This document shows, piece by piece, positions 17,073 through 25,955 of a DNA stretch of 64,000 nt; positions within the stretch are counted from its first letter, which is position 1; every line of letters starts with the position of its first letter. The notes beneath the pieces are model-generated. The model ran no database searches, was not told the DNA's origin, and worked only from the letters and a program-made list of their open reading frames with translations. Source of the stretch: Nevskiaceae bacterium (GTDB lineage Bacteria > Pseudomonadota > Gammaproteobacteria > Steroidobacterales > Steroidobacteraceae); contig JACKOV010000007.1 in assembly GCA_024234075.1 (NCBI GenBank), positions 70,842 to 134,841 of the forward strand, written 5' to 3'. The translations under genes and the position numbers were made by a program.

Positions 17073-17215
17073 TGCGGACGCTCGCCCATGTGCGTAATCG
17101 GCCCGCGCTCGATCTGCGACAGGCCGTGCGCAGCGGCAAGCGCCAGCGCGACCTTGAACTCCTGTCGCGGCAACGCGGCGGCTGCGAAAGCCGCGAGATG
17201 GATCAACTCGTCCAT
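17069..17215 (-). CDS. Small coupled ORF before the exonuclease
   Basis: A 48-residue frame from ATG 17215 (MDELIHLAAFAAAALPRQEF) to a stop overlapping the exonuclease start (ATGA). It contains an amphipathic or hydrophobic alanine-rich helix and no recognised domain. The coupling suggests it is translated; it may be a small protein in its own right or only a leader for the exonuclease. The frame is open further upstream to 17296, but the stretch before 17215 looks less protein-like. Confidence 0.45.
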   Translation of the reverse strand: MDELIHLAAFAAAALPRQEFKVALALAAAHGLSQIERGPITHMGERPQ

Positions 17216-17364
17216 GACTCCTTCCGGCTGGGTACTTGCCCGCATGGTACCTGTAGTGAGCTGCGACGAGTGCGCCCCGTCGTCCTGTCGGGCCAACCCT
17301 GGCCCGTCCCGGGGTGAGGCGTGCGCCCGAAGACCGTCGGGCAGTGCCTGTCAGCGGTGGAGCC

Positions 17365-17490
17365 ACTAGCAACGTCGCGCAGCCTCGACCGCACTCAGCA
17401 CACGCAGGAAGTTCCCGCCCCAGATCTTCACGATCTCGGCTTCCGTATAGCCGCGGCGCAAAAGCTCCGCCGTCACGTTCGGCGCGACCG
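17365..17490 (-). pseudogene. 3' remnant of a membrane dipeptidase (peptidase M19) gene
   Basis: Reading the minus strand gives APNVTAELLRRGYTEAEI, then VKIWGGNFLRVLSAVE, ending at TAG 17365-17367. This is the conserved C-terminal segment of renal/membrane dipeptidases (typically FPNLT...LLRRGYSEEDI...KILGGNFLRVL). Nothing upstream in any frame continues the enzyme, so about 90% of the gene is missing. The 418 bases between 17216 and 17633 hold nothing else I can identify. Confidence 0.7.
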
Positions 17491-17633
17491 AGCGCGGCGG
17501 CGATCTCGTCGTTGAATGCCGTTCGCTGCTCGGCAGGCTGCGTCGACCACCGCCCGGCCTCCGCTACTCTGCACGAACGCCCGCAAGGATGATGCGGTCG
17601 ATCTCACGGGCGTCCTTTGACGTCTGACCGGTC

Positions 17634-18131
17634 TTAGGCGAATTCGAGCCGACCGTCCGCCGCCACACCCAGCCGCGCACGCAGCTGCGCCGCCAGCGGC
17701 GCGAGCGCGGCGGCATCGAAAGCCGGCGCCGCGCCCCAGTCGTACGCCCACGGATGTGCACCACGCAATGCCTCTGGCTCGTCGGCATAGCGCGGCACCA
17801 GGTGCGCATGCAGGGCGGGCTCGAGGTTGCCGAACATGGCGTAGTTGATGCGCAGCGCACCGGTGGCGGCCAGCAGGGCATCGCCGAGCCGCACCATGTC
17901 GTCCAGAAAGCAGGCACGCTGCGCGGCCGGCAGTGCATTCAGATGCGGCACCACCGGATCCGGCAGCAGCAGCGCATAGCCACGCAGGAACTGCTGCCGG
18001 CCGAACATCGCCCAGCCGGACGGCAGGCGCGCAATCACGGCCGGATCGCCGGCGCGCGCCGCCTCGACCAACCGATGGATCGCGGTGGGCGGCATCGAGG
18101 CGTCCGCGCCCGGCCCTGATACACCGTTCAA
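17634..18131 (-). CDS. HIT-domain protein
   Basis: A 165-residue protein with a histidine-triad-type motif, LHAHLVPRY, near residue 115, preceded by MFGRQQFLRGYALLLPDP and the helix NALPAAQRACFLDDMVRLGDAL, in HIT-domain order. HIT proteins hydrolyse nucleotidyl phosphates or phosphoramidates. The motif is HxHxxP, so the enzymatic class within the superfamily is open. The start is TTG 18131, overlapping the preceding stop by four bases; the internal ATG at 18095 is an alternative. It is coupled to the ComB-like gene. Confidence 0.75.
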   Translation of the reverse strand: MNGVSGPGADASMPPTAIHRLVEAARAGDPAVIARLPSGWAMFGRQQFLRGYALLLPDPVVPHLNALPAAQRACFLDDMVRLGDALLAATGALRINYAMFGNLEPALHAHLVPRYADEPEALRGAHPWAYDWGAAPAFDAAALAPLAAQLRARLGVAADGRLEFA

Positions 18132-18832
18132 CCGACCCGCTCCAGCGCCATGAAGCCCTCCGGCTGCGGCCGCAGTTGTACCGCAAAATCGATGACATCG
18201 AGCGCGCTACACAGGACGAAATCGCCTTCGGGGGCCCAGTCGGCGGCCGGATCGAAGAATTTCCGCGCGGCCGGCGCCGCACGCAGCGCCGGCTCGATCC
18301 GCACTGGATCGAAGACTTCACCGCGCAAGCGGGCGCCGAGCAGCTCACGGCACAGATCGTCCTCGACACAACGCTCGCGCGCCTCGTGACCCATCGCGAT
18401 CAGCGTGACCTCGCCGAGACCGAGTGCGCGGACTCGCCGCACGGTCGCGGCAGCATTGACCAGCGCGCCGGTCAACACAACTTCGGCGCTGGCGGCCGCG
18501 GCAGTCAGGCCCTGGGTGCCGGCGTGGGTGGTATGCACCAGCGTGCGGCCGGCCAGGCCTCGCAGGGCCAGCAGCTCGGTCGGCGAGTTGCCGCAATCGA
18601 AGCCCGGCAGACGGCGGGCGTGGCGTTCGCCGACCAGCAACCAGTCCGGGTGGGCCTGCTTGAGCGCCCGCGCCTCATCGACGGCGGCCACCGGGATCAC
18701 CCGGCGCACGCCGGCAGCCAGCGCATGGGCCACCAGCGAACAGGCGCGAAACACATCGATGACGATGGCGACGCCGCGTGCCTGGCAGGCACCGGCGACG
18801 AAATCCGCCGAATGACAGCGCAGCGGGTCCAG
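18128..18832 (-). CDS. ComB-like 2-phosphosulfolactate phosphatase family protein
   Basis: About 235 residues with the ComB family motifs: IVIDVFRACSLVAHAL, LLVGERHARRLPGFDCGNSP, GRTLVHTTHAGTQGL and VLTGALVNAAATVRRV. ComB removes phosphate from 2-phosphosulfolactate in coenzyme M synthesis; bacterial paralogues are widespread and their substrates mostly unproven. No ATG, GTG or TTG lies in frame near the expected N-terminus, so the coordinate given uses a CTG at 18832 (CTG 18823 is equally possible). Either the start is non-canonical or a base is misread. It sits two bases after the YcbK-like stop and overlaps the HIT gene. Confidence 0.75.
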   Translation of the reverse strand: MDPLRCHSADFVAGACQARGVAIVIDVFRACSLVAHALAAGVRRVIPVAAVDEARALKQAHPDWLLVGERHARRLPGFDCGNSPTELLALRGLAGRTLVHTTHAGTQGLTAAAASAEVVLTGALVNAAATVRRVRALGLGEVTLIAMGHEARERCVEDDLCRELLGARLRGEVFDPVRIEPALRAAPAARKFFDPAADWAPEGDFVLCSALDVIDFAVQLRPQPEGFMALERVG

Positions 18833-18836
18833 CCCG

Positions 18837-19469
18837 TCAGCCTGCCCAGCTTCGGACCCGGCCGGTATCCAGGTGGACGAAATCCGATTTGCGGTAATAG
18901 CCGACGCCGCCTTCGACCGCATCCAGGGCCAGATCGCGCAGCACGTCGCAGGGCACGCCGCGCAGGCGGACATCGAGGGCCTTGCCCTGCATGTGCAGGC
19001 TCTTGGTGGCGACGCCGCGACCGGCGGCTGCGAGCTTGGCGTTGGTATGCGGCGAACGATAGCCGGAAATGATCTGGTAGCGAGGTGCGACACCCGCCGC
19101 CGCGGCCAGCGCGGCCAGCTGGTCGAACAGCAGCGGATCGATCGGCGCCGCCTCGTTGGCACGGTGATCGCGCAGCAGCCACTGCAGCTTGGCCAGCGCA
19201 TCCGGCACGAAACCGGTCGCCGAGCGATAGGCGATGCGCAGCGTCTCGGCCGTATGGGTGTTGAAGAGCTCGAGCACGCGCGGCATGCCGGCACGCAACC
19301 CGGACTCGACCTCGCCGACACCGCCCGCCAGAGCGGTGGTGACCGGCGCCGGGGCCAACGCGGCCAGGACCGGCTGGTCGGCCCGCGCCACGGTCGCACC
19401 GCAGGCCAGGGCCAGACCGGAACTGATGGCAACGCGACAGAAGCCGCGGCGGGAAATGGGCTGATTCAT
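18837..19469 (-). CDS. YcbK/DUF882-type murein peptidase with twin-arginine signal
   Basis: A 210-residue periplasmic protein. The N-terminus, ISRRGFCRVAISSGLALACG, is a twin-arginine signal. The C-terminal half is a peptidase M15-fold domain with the zinc-ligand pattern SGYRSPHTNAKL, SLHMQGKALDVRL and FVHLDTGRVRSW, as in E. coli MepK (YcbK), which cleaves peptidoglycan cross-links. Between them is a helical stretch with LFNTHTAETLRIAY, characteristic of DUF882. The start is ATG 19469. Confidence 0.9.
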   Translation of the reverse strand: MNQPISRRGFCRVAISSGLALACGATVARADQPVLAALAPAPVTTALAGGVGEVESGLRAGMPRVLELFNTHTAETLRIAYRSATGFVPDALAKLQWLLRDHRANEAAPIDPLLFDQLAALAAAAGVAPRYQIISGYRSPHTNAKLAAAGRGVATKSLHMQGKALDVRLRGVPCDVLRDLALDAVEGGVGYYRKSDFVHLDTGRVRSWAG

Positions 19470-19527
19470 GGGTGGGATCCTCCCATTGGCCGGGGGCTCA
19501 GGGCAACCCGGAACTGCAACAAGCCGT

Positions 19528-20769
19528 TCAGCGTTCGATGGACATCACGGTTCCGGTGTCGCCGCGCACCGAGTTGACCGACACCACCGTTGCCTTCGGG
19601 AAGAAATTGAACTCCGAGGCGCTGGCCCAGGTATAGGCTCCCATCGCCCGACCGACGATCAGGTCGCCGGCCTTGAGCTCCGGCAGCATCAGGTTTTCGG
19701 CGATCACGTCGATGCTGTCGCAGGTGGGCCCGGCCAACACCGACGGCAGGCGCTCGCCGTCCGGTACCAGTGCCTCGACCGGATAGCGTGCGTGGTCGTA
19801 GAGCTGGCCGCTGTAGGAGCCGTAGAGACCGTCGTCGAGGTAGTACCACCAATGGCCTTCGCGCTTCGCTCGACCCATGACCGAGGCGACGCCGATCGCC
19901 GCCGGTCCGACGATGAACCGGCCCGGCTCGGCGATCACCCGGATACGACGCGGCAGCGTCGCCAGCGCGGCGCGGATCGGCGCGCAGAACCGCTGGATCT
20001 GCGGCGCGCGTTCGCCGTAGTCAATCGGAAAACCACCGCCGATATCGAGGGTATCGAAGCTGCCGAGTTTTTCGCGACGTGCCTCGGCGATCAGCGCGGC
20101 GCAGGCTTCGATCGCCTCGACATGCTTGCCGGGGTCCTTGGCCTGCGAGCCGACATGGAACGACAAGCCGCGAACCGGCACACCGAGGCGCTTGGCCAGG
20201 CGCGCCAGCTGCAGCAGGTCTTCGGGGTCGCAGCCGAATTTGCGCGACAGATCGCAGACCGCACCGGGACTGCGGAACGAGACTCGCAGCAGCAGCTCGG
20301 CCTGGTCGGCATAGGCCTGGAACTTCTGCACTTCGTCCGGATTGTCGGCAACGAACACCTTGACGCCGCGTGCCAGCGCGGCCTGGATGTCGACGTCGCG
20401 CTTGATCGGATGGGTGTGGATGCAGCGCGCCGGATCGGCGCCGAGCCTCGACACCAGCTCGACTTCGCCGGCGGTCGCGAGATCCAGCCAGCCACCCAGT
20501 TCGAGGATGGTGTTGACCACGGCCGGATGCGGCATGGGCTTCAGCGCATAGTGCAGATCGACCCGTGGCAGCGCGCGGCGCAGCAGCCGGTACTGCCGGC
20601 GCACCCGCTCGCAGTCGACGATCAGCAGCGGCGCGCCAAACTCTGCCACCAGGCGCTTGATCTCGCGGCGCGAGAACGGATCGATCCAGCCTGCCTCGGA
20701 GGTCGGCGCAACAGCGCGGCGGCGCGGCGCAGTACGACCCAGGCGGAGTGGTCGGGTTCCATCGGGCAT
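19528..20769 (-). CDS. Ornithine/lysine decarboxylase, fold-type III PLP enzyme
   Basis: A 413-residue alanine-racemase-fold decarboxylase making putrescine or cadaverine. Seen are the PLP lysine in LHYALKPMPHP (about residue 76), SFHVGSQ, the glycine loop DIGGGFP, AEPGRFIVGPA, the cross-subunit cysteine in GPTCDSIDV and ASEFNFFP near the end. The start is ATG 20769. The first 30 residues are basic and proline/arginine-rich, probably a disordered extension. Ornithine versus lysine preference cannot be decided from sequence here; diaminopimelate decarboxylase is less likely given the short length and GPTCDSIDV motif. Confidence 0.88.
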   Translation of the reverse strand: MPDGTRPLRLGRTAPRRRAVAPTSEAGWIDPFSRREIKRLVAEFGAPLLIVDCERVRRQYRLLRRALPRVDLHYALKPMPHPAVVNTILELGGWLDLATAGEVELVSRLGADPARCIHTHPIKRDVDIQAALARGVKVFVADNPDEVQKFQAYADQAELLLRVSFRSPGAVCDLSRKFGCDPEDLLQLARLAKRLGVPVRGLSFHVGSQAKDPGKHVEAIEACAALIAEARREKLGSFDTLDIGGGFPIDYGERAPQIQRFCAPIRAALATLPRRIRVIAEPGRFIVGPAAIGVASVMGRAKREGHWWYYLDDGLYGSYSGQLYDHARYPVEALVPDGERLPSVLAGPTCDSIDVIAENLMLPELKAGDLIVGRAMGAYTWASASEFNFFPKATVVSVNSVRGDTGTVMSIER

Positions 20770-20861
20770 CGGTGGCGATCCTCGCAACGGTAAAACGGCA
20801 AGAATAGGCAAAACCGGCGCGGCGCGCCTCCCCCGGGAGTACGCGCCGTCGACTCGGCACT

Positions 20862-21842
20862 TCAGCGGGGGTTGGCAGCCGCGCGTGACAGGCGATCGCG
20901 GACCGCAGCCCACTCGGGCAGCGTCGACACTTCCTCGATCAGGATCAGGTCCGCCCCGGCCTTGTCGAGCGAACGCAGGTTGGCATAGAGATCGCGCTGA
21001 TAGGCGTCGAGCCGTCGTCCGGCGTTGATCCAGGTGACACCCTGCTGGGCTTTGCGCGGCGGACGCTGCGCCAGCACGGCGACGCGGCGCGAATCGCGCA
21101 GCAAGGTGTCGATCCGCGACTCGAGCAGGGTCGGCGGTACGATCGCAACCGCGCTAGAGGGTGCGTAGTGCTGGACCGTGCTACCCGGCACGCGCGGCGC
21201 GGCGGCATCGGCCCCGACCTCGATCGGGCCGATCACGGCTTCGATCTGCGCATGGGTGATGCTGCCGGGGCGCAGCAGCCGCGGCTTCGGCTCGGTCAGC
21301 GACAGAATGGTCGACTCCACGCCGATCGTGCATTCGCCGCCATCGAGGATCAGCCCAACCGCGTCGCCGAGCTCCTCGCGGACGTGTTCGGGACGGGTCG
21401 GCGAGACCCGGCCATAGCGATTCGCCGACGGTGCGGCAATGCCACCGCCGAAAGCCGTCAGCAACTGCTGCGCCATCGGGTGGGCGGGGACCCGGATCGC
21501 GACCGTGTCCTGACCGCCGGTCAGCACGTCGGAGCACTCTTCGCTGCGGCGCATGACCAGGGTCAACGGACCCGGCCAGAAAGCCTTCGCCAGCGGTTCG
21601 AGCTGCGGCGGCACCTCGGCGACCCAGCGCGGCAGGAACCGCGCATTGTCGAGATGCAGGATCAGCGGATGATCGGCCGGTCGACCCTTGGCCTCGAAGA
21701 TCTTGCGCAGCGCGGCGGTATCGCGCGCGTTGGCGCCGAGGCCATAGACGGTCTCGGTCGGGAATGCGACGAGGTTGCCGTCACGCAACGCCATGACGGC
21801 TTCTTCCAATTCCTGGGCAGTGGCGCGACGCAAGCGAGACAT
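20862..21842 (-). CDS. tsaC: Threonylcarbamoyl-AMP synthase, Sua5 type
   Basis: A 326-residue protein making the threonylcarbamoyl-AMP used for the t6A37 modification of ANN-decoding tRNAs. The YrdC/TsaC domain covers residues 1-205 with FPTETVYGLGANA, KGRPADHPLILHL, WPGPLTLVM, AIRVPAHP, IAAPSANRYGRVSPT and GVESTILSL. A C-terminal Sua5 domain (about 225-320) follows the linker GSTVQHYAPSS, making it the long Sua5 form rather than the short E. coli TsaC. The start is ATG 21842. Confidence 0.95.
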   Translation of the reverse strand: MSRLRRATAQELEEAVMALRDGNLVAFPTETVYGLGANARDTAALRKIFEAKGRPADHPLILHLDNARFLPRWVAEVPPQLEPLAKAFWPGPLTLVMRRSEECSDVLTGGQDTVAIRVPAHPMAQQLLTAFGGGIAAPSANRYGRVSPTRPEHVREELGDAVGLILDGGECTIGVESTILSLTEPKPRLLRPGSITHAQIEAVIGPIEVGADAAAPRVPGSTVQHYAPSSAVAIVPPTLLESRIDTLLRDSRRVAVLAQRPPRKAQQGVTWINAGRRLDAYQRDLYANLRSLDKAGADLILIEEVSTLPEWAAVRDRLSRAAANPR

Positions 21843-21977
21843 CGGCTGATTCTACCAAGCCGCAGCGTCCTGGCTCACCATCCATCACGCTGTTTCGACG
21901 GGCGAGAGCGATATATCGCCGATCGCTTGATTATTGACAAGCCGCGGCGATCTTCTGCTTGACGCGACCGTTCCGAC

Positions 21978-22005
21978 GCCGGCTGTAGCGAAGGCGCCAC
22001 AGCCG
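21978..22005. terminator. Strong hairpin between the Nma111-like protease and tsaC
   Basis: GCCGGCTGT and ACAGCCGGC face each other around a 10-base loop just downstream of the protease stop at 22013 on the minus strand. There is no long T-tract, so it may be a weak terminator or an mRNA 3' stabiliser rather than a classic intrinsic terminator. Confidence 0.45.
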
Positions 22006-22012
22006 GCCGGGA

Positions 22013-24916
22013 TCACTCCAGCGCGCGCCGTTCCCAGCCGTCGCCATTGCGCCGCGTCTCGTAGGCCGGCCAGTAATGCTTGTCGAGTTTCAGCGTGATC
22101 ACTTCGGGCGCGTTGTTCCAGGTGATGGTGCGCAAGCGCACGGAGGTACGGTCCTCGCGCCCGGTGACGACATCGAGGAAACTGTCCAGATCCGGCGTGG
22201 GTATGCCATCGACCTCGACGATTCGCCGCCCCGGAAACAGACCGTAACGGGTCGCGGGCGAGCCGTAGGCGAAATAGCTGACATAGACGCCGACCGGCGG
22301 CATGCCGCGCTGCGCGAGCATGGCGCGATGCGGCGCCTGCAAGGTCGCCCCGCCCCACTGCACGACCCGCGCGACATCGATGCCGGTCAGCGGCACTGTC
22401 GGCACGTCGATCTCGACCTCGGCCTGCTCCCGCCACACGGTGACACGGACCTGGCTGCGGTCGGCGACCGCCCGCTCGAGGTCGCGAAAGCGCGTGACGA
22501 TGCGCCCGTCGATCGCCAGCAGCAAATCGCCCTGGTGCAGCAGGCTCTGCGCGGGGGCGCCCCCGACCAGGCGGGTGATGGTCAGCACCTGGCGCTTGTC
22601 GCCGCCGGCGGCTTCGAGCTGCCGCAACCAGGCGGGCGTCAGACCAAGCCGGCGGGCGCTCGCCAGCGACTGCGCTGCAAGCTCCGTCTCGAGGGAATAC
22701 AGCGGCCGATGGTCGCGCAGCCGCTCGACCATGTCGGCCGCGAGATCGATGCCGATCGCGCGGCTCATTTGCTGGGTTTCGCGCCCGCTCTCGTAGGCGA
22801 AGCTCGACCACAAGCCGCGCACCCGGCCGTTCTTGTCGACCACCACCCCGTCCTCGACGCCCGGGGTCGTGGTCAGCGTCGCGACATCGAGGTTGGTGTC
22901 GCGGAATCGCATGGTCCGCGACAACGGCAGGACCAGCGGTTCGATGTCGCCGATCTGCGTGCCGCGGACCTTGATGTCGCCATCGCGACCGAGGCCGATC
23001 ACCCACACCGGTTCGCCCGGAACGAGGTCGCGACGATCGAAGGTCGCCGCACGGATCGGCGTATCGCCGATCAACCGCGGGTCGAAGGACACCACCGCGA
23101 GGTTGTGCAGCGGATGGACGTACTCGACCCGCCCCGGCACCTCGAGCGTGCCGGCGAAGGTCAGCCGTACGTCGCCGATCGACACCGGCACGGTGTTGCG
23201 ATCGACGACCACCAGGCCGCGGGCGGCATCGACCACCAGGCCGGTGCCGTAGTAGTTGCGCTCGGTGATGCCCGACACCGAATACGGCATGTCGAAGCCG
23301 ACGCCCACCAGCGAGGGCGCGAGCCGCGCGGCGCGCCGGTCGGATGGTCTGGCGAAGGTCGTGCTGCCCGCGGTCGCAGGCTTGGACGGCGGACCGGCCG
23401 CGAGTTCGACGCATTGCCAGGTGCCTTGTGCATCGTCGCGCGTGCAGCGGCGCGCCGGGAACCAGCGCCGGTCCATGCGCACCGAGCGCAACTGGCTGCC
23501 GTTCGGGTCGTCGATGGTCGTGTAGCGCATCGCCGCGCGGTCGCCGTGACCGAGCGTGGCGATCGCCTGCTCGAAATCGTCGAGCCCGGCGATTTCCTTG
23601 CCGTCGATGCTGCGGATCACCGCGCCCCGCGGGATGCCGGAAGCGCCGAGCAGATAGCCGGGATTGGCGACATAGGCGCCGCGCACCGGCACGTTGAAAT
23701 GCCGGGCCTGCTGATAGGACAGGGTGTGCACGATCGATTCGCCGAAATCTAGATAGGCCGCGGGCGTGATCGCATGCAGATCGCCGATCGGCAGGCTGGT
23801 GGAAATCGCCTTGCCGCCGCGCGACAGCTCGAGCTTGACCGTCTGGCCGACGCCTTCGTCGAGCACTGCCGCCAGGGGCTCGAACTGGGTGACGTACAGG
23901 CCGTTGACCTTGCGCAGGATGTCGCCCGGCTGCAGCGCGCCATCGGCCGGCGAACCGGGCTGCACTTCGGCGACCACCAGCATGCCGGTATAGGCCGGGA
24001 AGATGCGTCGCACTTCGACCTCGGTCTCGGTGTCGAGACCCAGGCGACGCAGCTCGTCGTAAGGGGCATAGGTGAACACGGTCTGCAGCGTGCCGCGGGT
24101 TACCGGCTTGCCCTGCTGGATCAGCTGTAGCGCGCGCTTCACCCGCGCCAGCGGCAGATAGAAGCTCGAGGCGTTGCTGGTGGCCCCGCCGGCATTCAGT
24201 GCCACGACCCGGCCATGGATGTCGACCACGGGCGAGCCCGAAGAGCCGCCGGAGGTGCCCGAGGCGGCCTGCAGGTAGAAAGTGTTGAAGTCGTTGTACT
24301 TGCCGACGCCGTAGGCGGGCGCGAGCCGGTCGAGCTTGGCCAGCGTGCCCTGCAGGATCGACAGCTGCTCGCCGGCGTTGTTGCCGATCACACGGATCTC
24401 GCGGCCGATCTGCGCCCCCTCGGGATGCAGCGGCAGGGCCTGCGGCCGGATGAAACGCAGCTTCGACGGGTCGTAGCGATAGAGGCCGAAGTCGTGCACT
24501 GGATCGCGATACACCGGATACAGCGGCACCTCCTCGCGATTGAGGAAAGTCGCCTCGGCCGTGACCGGCCCGGGTGTGACGACATGACGATTGGTCAGGA
24601 TCAGGCCACGCTCGGCATCGACGACGAAGCCGGTGGCTTGCGACGAAGTGTTCCACTCGGTGTCGAACGCTCGCGTCTGATCGACCTTGATCGCCACCAC
24701 GCTGCCGGCGATGCGCTCCAGCGTCGCCGACCAGCTCGGCGTCTCGGTGTCGGGCACGGCGACGGCGCGCACCACCGAGACGGGCCTGGACGGCTGGGCC
24801 TGCGCCAGCTCGCCGCCGGCCATGGCCCCGAGCAGCGCGATGGACCATGCGCCGGCGGCAGCCGCGAACCGGCCGGGCCGGCGACTGCGACGGGAAGGAG
24901 TGGGGCGGTCGGTCAT
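22013..24916 (-). CDS. Double HtrA-like serine protease, Nma111 type
   Basis: A 967-residue exported protein. An arginine-rich signal peptide ends near GELAQAQ (about residue 41). The first trypsin-like domain keeps the triad: LTNRHVV (His about 109), DPVHDFGLY (Asp about 141), TSGGSSGSPV (Ser about 226). PDZ-like domains follow (GMLVVAEVQPGSPADG; GIPRGAVIRSIDGKEIAG). A second trypsin-like domain at about 500-720 is degenerate: VVDRNTVP, HPLHNLAVVSFD and PGVEDGVVVDKNG lack His, Asp and Ser. Two more PDZ-like regions close the protein (LHQGDLLLAIDGRIV; GLFPGRRIVEVDG). This doubled plan is that of yeast Nma111. It probably handles envelope proteins. Confidence 0.88.
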   Translation of the reverse strand: MTDRPTPSRRSRRPGRFAAAAGAWSIALLGAMAGGELAQAQPSRPVSVVRAVAVPDTETPSWSATLERIAGSVVAIKVDQTRAFDTEWNTSSQATGFVVDAERGLILTNRHVVTPGPVTAEATFLNREEVPLYPVYRDPVHDFGLYRYDPSKLRFIRPQALPLHPEGAQIGREIRVIGNNAGEQLSILQGTLAKLDRLAPAYGVGKYNDFNTFYLQAASGTSGGSSGSPVVDIHGRVVALNAGGATSNASSFYLPLARVKRALQLIQQGKPVTRGTLQTVFTYAPYDELRRLGLDTETEVEVRRIFPAYTGMLVVAEVQPGSPADGALQPGDILRKVNGLYVTQFEPLAAVLDEGVGQTVKLELSRGGKAISTSLPIGDLHAITPAAYLDFGESIVHTLSYQQARHFNVPVRGAYVANPGYLLGASGIPRGAVIRSIDGKEIAGLDDFEQAIATLGHGDRAAMRYTTIDDPNGSQLRSVRMDRRWFPARRCTRDDAQGTWQCVELAAGPPSKPATAGSTTFARPSDRRAARLAPSLVGVGFDMPYSVSGITERNYYGTGLVVDAARGLVVVDRNTVPVSIGDVRLTFAGTLEVPGRVEYVHPLHNLAVVSFDPRLIGDTPIRAATFDRRDLVPGEPVWVIGLGRDGDIKVRGTQIGDIEPLVLPLSRTMRFRDTNLDVATLTTTPGVEDGVVVDKNGRVRGLWSSFAYESGRETQQMSRAIGIDLAADMVERLRDHRPLYSLETELAAQSLASARRLGLTPAWLRQLEAAGGDKRQVLTITRLVGGAPAQSLLHQGDLLLAIDGRIVTRFRDLERAVADRSQVRVTVWREQAEVEIDVPTVPLTGIDVARVVQWGGATLQAPHRAMLAQRGMPPVGVYVSYFAYGSPATRYGLFPGRRIVEVDGIPTPDLDSFLDVVTGREDRTSVRLRTITWNNAPEVITLKLDKHYWPAYETRRNGDGWERRALE

Positions 24917-24998
24917 GCAGGCACCTTCCTGGGTATCGAATCGCGTGGCAGGGGCGAGGCGGCCCGCGTCGGCCGCTCCGCCCGGATGGAATCGCGGC

Positions 24999-25934
24999 TC
25001 AGGGCAGCGACACCCCGAAACTCTCGCGATAGCGGCGCGCGAACTCGTCGCTGGAGAAGCGATGGTTCTGCGTGCCGTGCTGCTCGATCTTGATCGCGCC
25101 CAGCAGCGAGGCGATGCGGCCGGTCGTGGGCCAGTCGAGGTCTTTCTGCAGGCCGTACAGCAGTCCGGCGCGGTAGGCATCGCCGCAACCGGTGGGATCG
25201 TTGACCTGGCGCGGTTTGGCCGCCGGGATCTCGTGCCGATGCCCGTCGGCATAGATGTGCGAGCCCTCACCGCCGCGGGTGACGATCAGCGCACGCACCT
25301 TGGCCGCGATCTGCTCGAGGCTGCGGCCGGTGCGCTCGCACAGCAGGCTCGCCTCGTAGTCGTTGGCGGCGACCCAGGTGGCCTGCTCGATGAATCGCGC
25401 CAGCTCCTCGCCGTTGAACTGCGTCATGCCCTGGCCCGGATCGAAAATGAACGGGATGCCGGCCGCGGCGAACTGCTGGGCATGCAATTGCATGCCGTCG
25501 CGATTCTCCGGCGCGACGATGCCGAGCCGGATACCGGCATCCTTGGGCACGTGGTTGACGTGCGCGTGGTTCATCGCCCCCGGATGGAAGGCAGTGATCT
25601 GGTTGTTGTCGGCATCGGTGGTGATGTAGGCCTGTGCCGTGTATTCGTCGGCGATCTCGCGAATGGTGTCGAGCGGCAGGCCGCAGTCCTTCATCCAGGC
25701 GCGGTACGGCGCGAAGTCGCTGCCGACGGTCGCCATCACCTTGCCCTGGCCGCCGATCATCTTGAGGTTGTAGGCGATGTTGCCGGCACACCCGCCGAAG
25801 TTGCGCCGCAGCGCCGGCACCAGGAAGGCCACATTCAGCATGTGGATCCGGTCGGCCAGGATGTGGTCCTTGAAACGGCCGTCGAACACCATGACGGTGT
25901 CGTAGGCAACGGATCCGCAGATCAGGGCAGTCAT
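24999..25934 (-). CDS. PfkB-family carbohydrate/nucleoside kinase
   Basis: A 311-residue ribokinase-fold kinase. Motifs are the N-terminal ALICGSVAYDTVM, FGGCAGNIAYNL (substrate glycine pair), FDPGQGM, ANDYEA, VTRGGEGSHIY and the catalytic NDPTGCGDAYRAGLLYGL with the base Asp. It resembles the adenosine-kinase-like branch; the acceptor sugar or nucleoside is uncertain. The start is ATG 25934, 22 bp downstream of dgkA. Confidence 0.9.
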   Translation of the reverse strand: MTALICGSVAYDTVMVFDGRFKDHILADRIHMLNVAFLVPALRRNFGGCAGNIAYNLKMIGGQGKVMATVGSDFAPYRAWMKDCGLPLDTIREIADEYTAQAYITTDADNNQITAFHPGAMNHAHVNHVPKDAGIRLGIVAPENRDGMQLHAQQFAAAGIPFIFDPGQGMTQFNGEELARFIEQATWVAANDYEASLLCERTGRSLEQIAAKVRALIVTRGGEGSHIYADGHRHEIPAAKPRQVNDPTGCGDAYRAGLLYGLQKDLDWPTTGRIASLLGAIKIEQHGTQNHRFSSDEFARRYRESFGVSLP

Positions 25935-25955
25935 CGAACCTCCAGCGGTCGCCAA

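Noticed and set aside
21872..21975. AT-richer stretch between tsaC and the protease considered as a small RNA gene
   Set aside because: No promoter-plus-terminator combination; only the hairpin at 21978-22005 is convincing.
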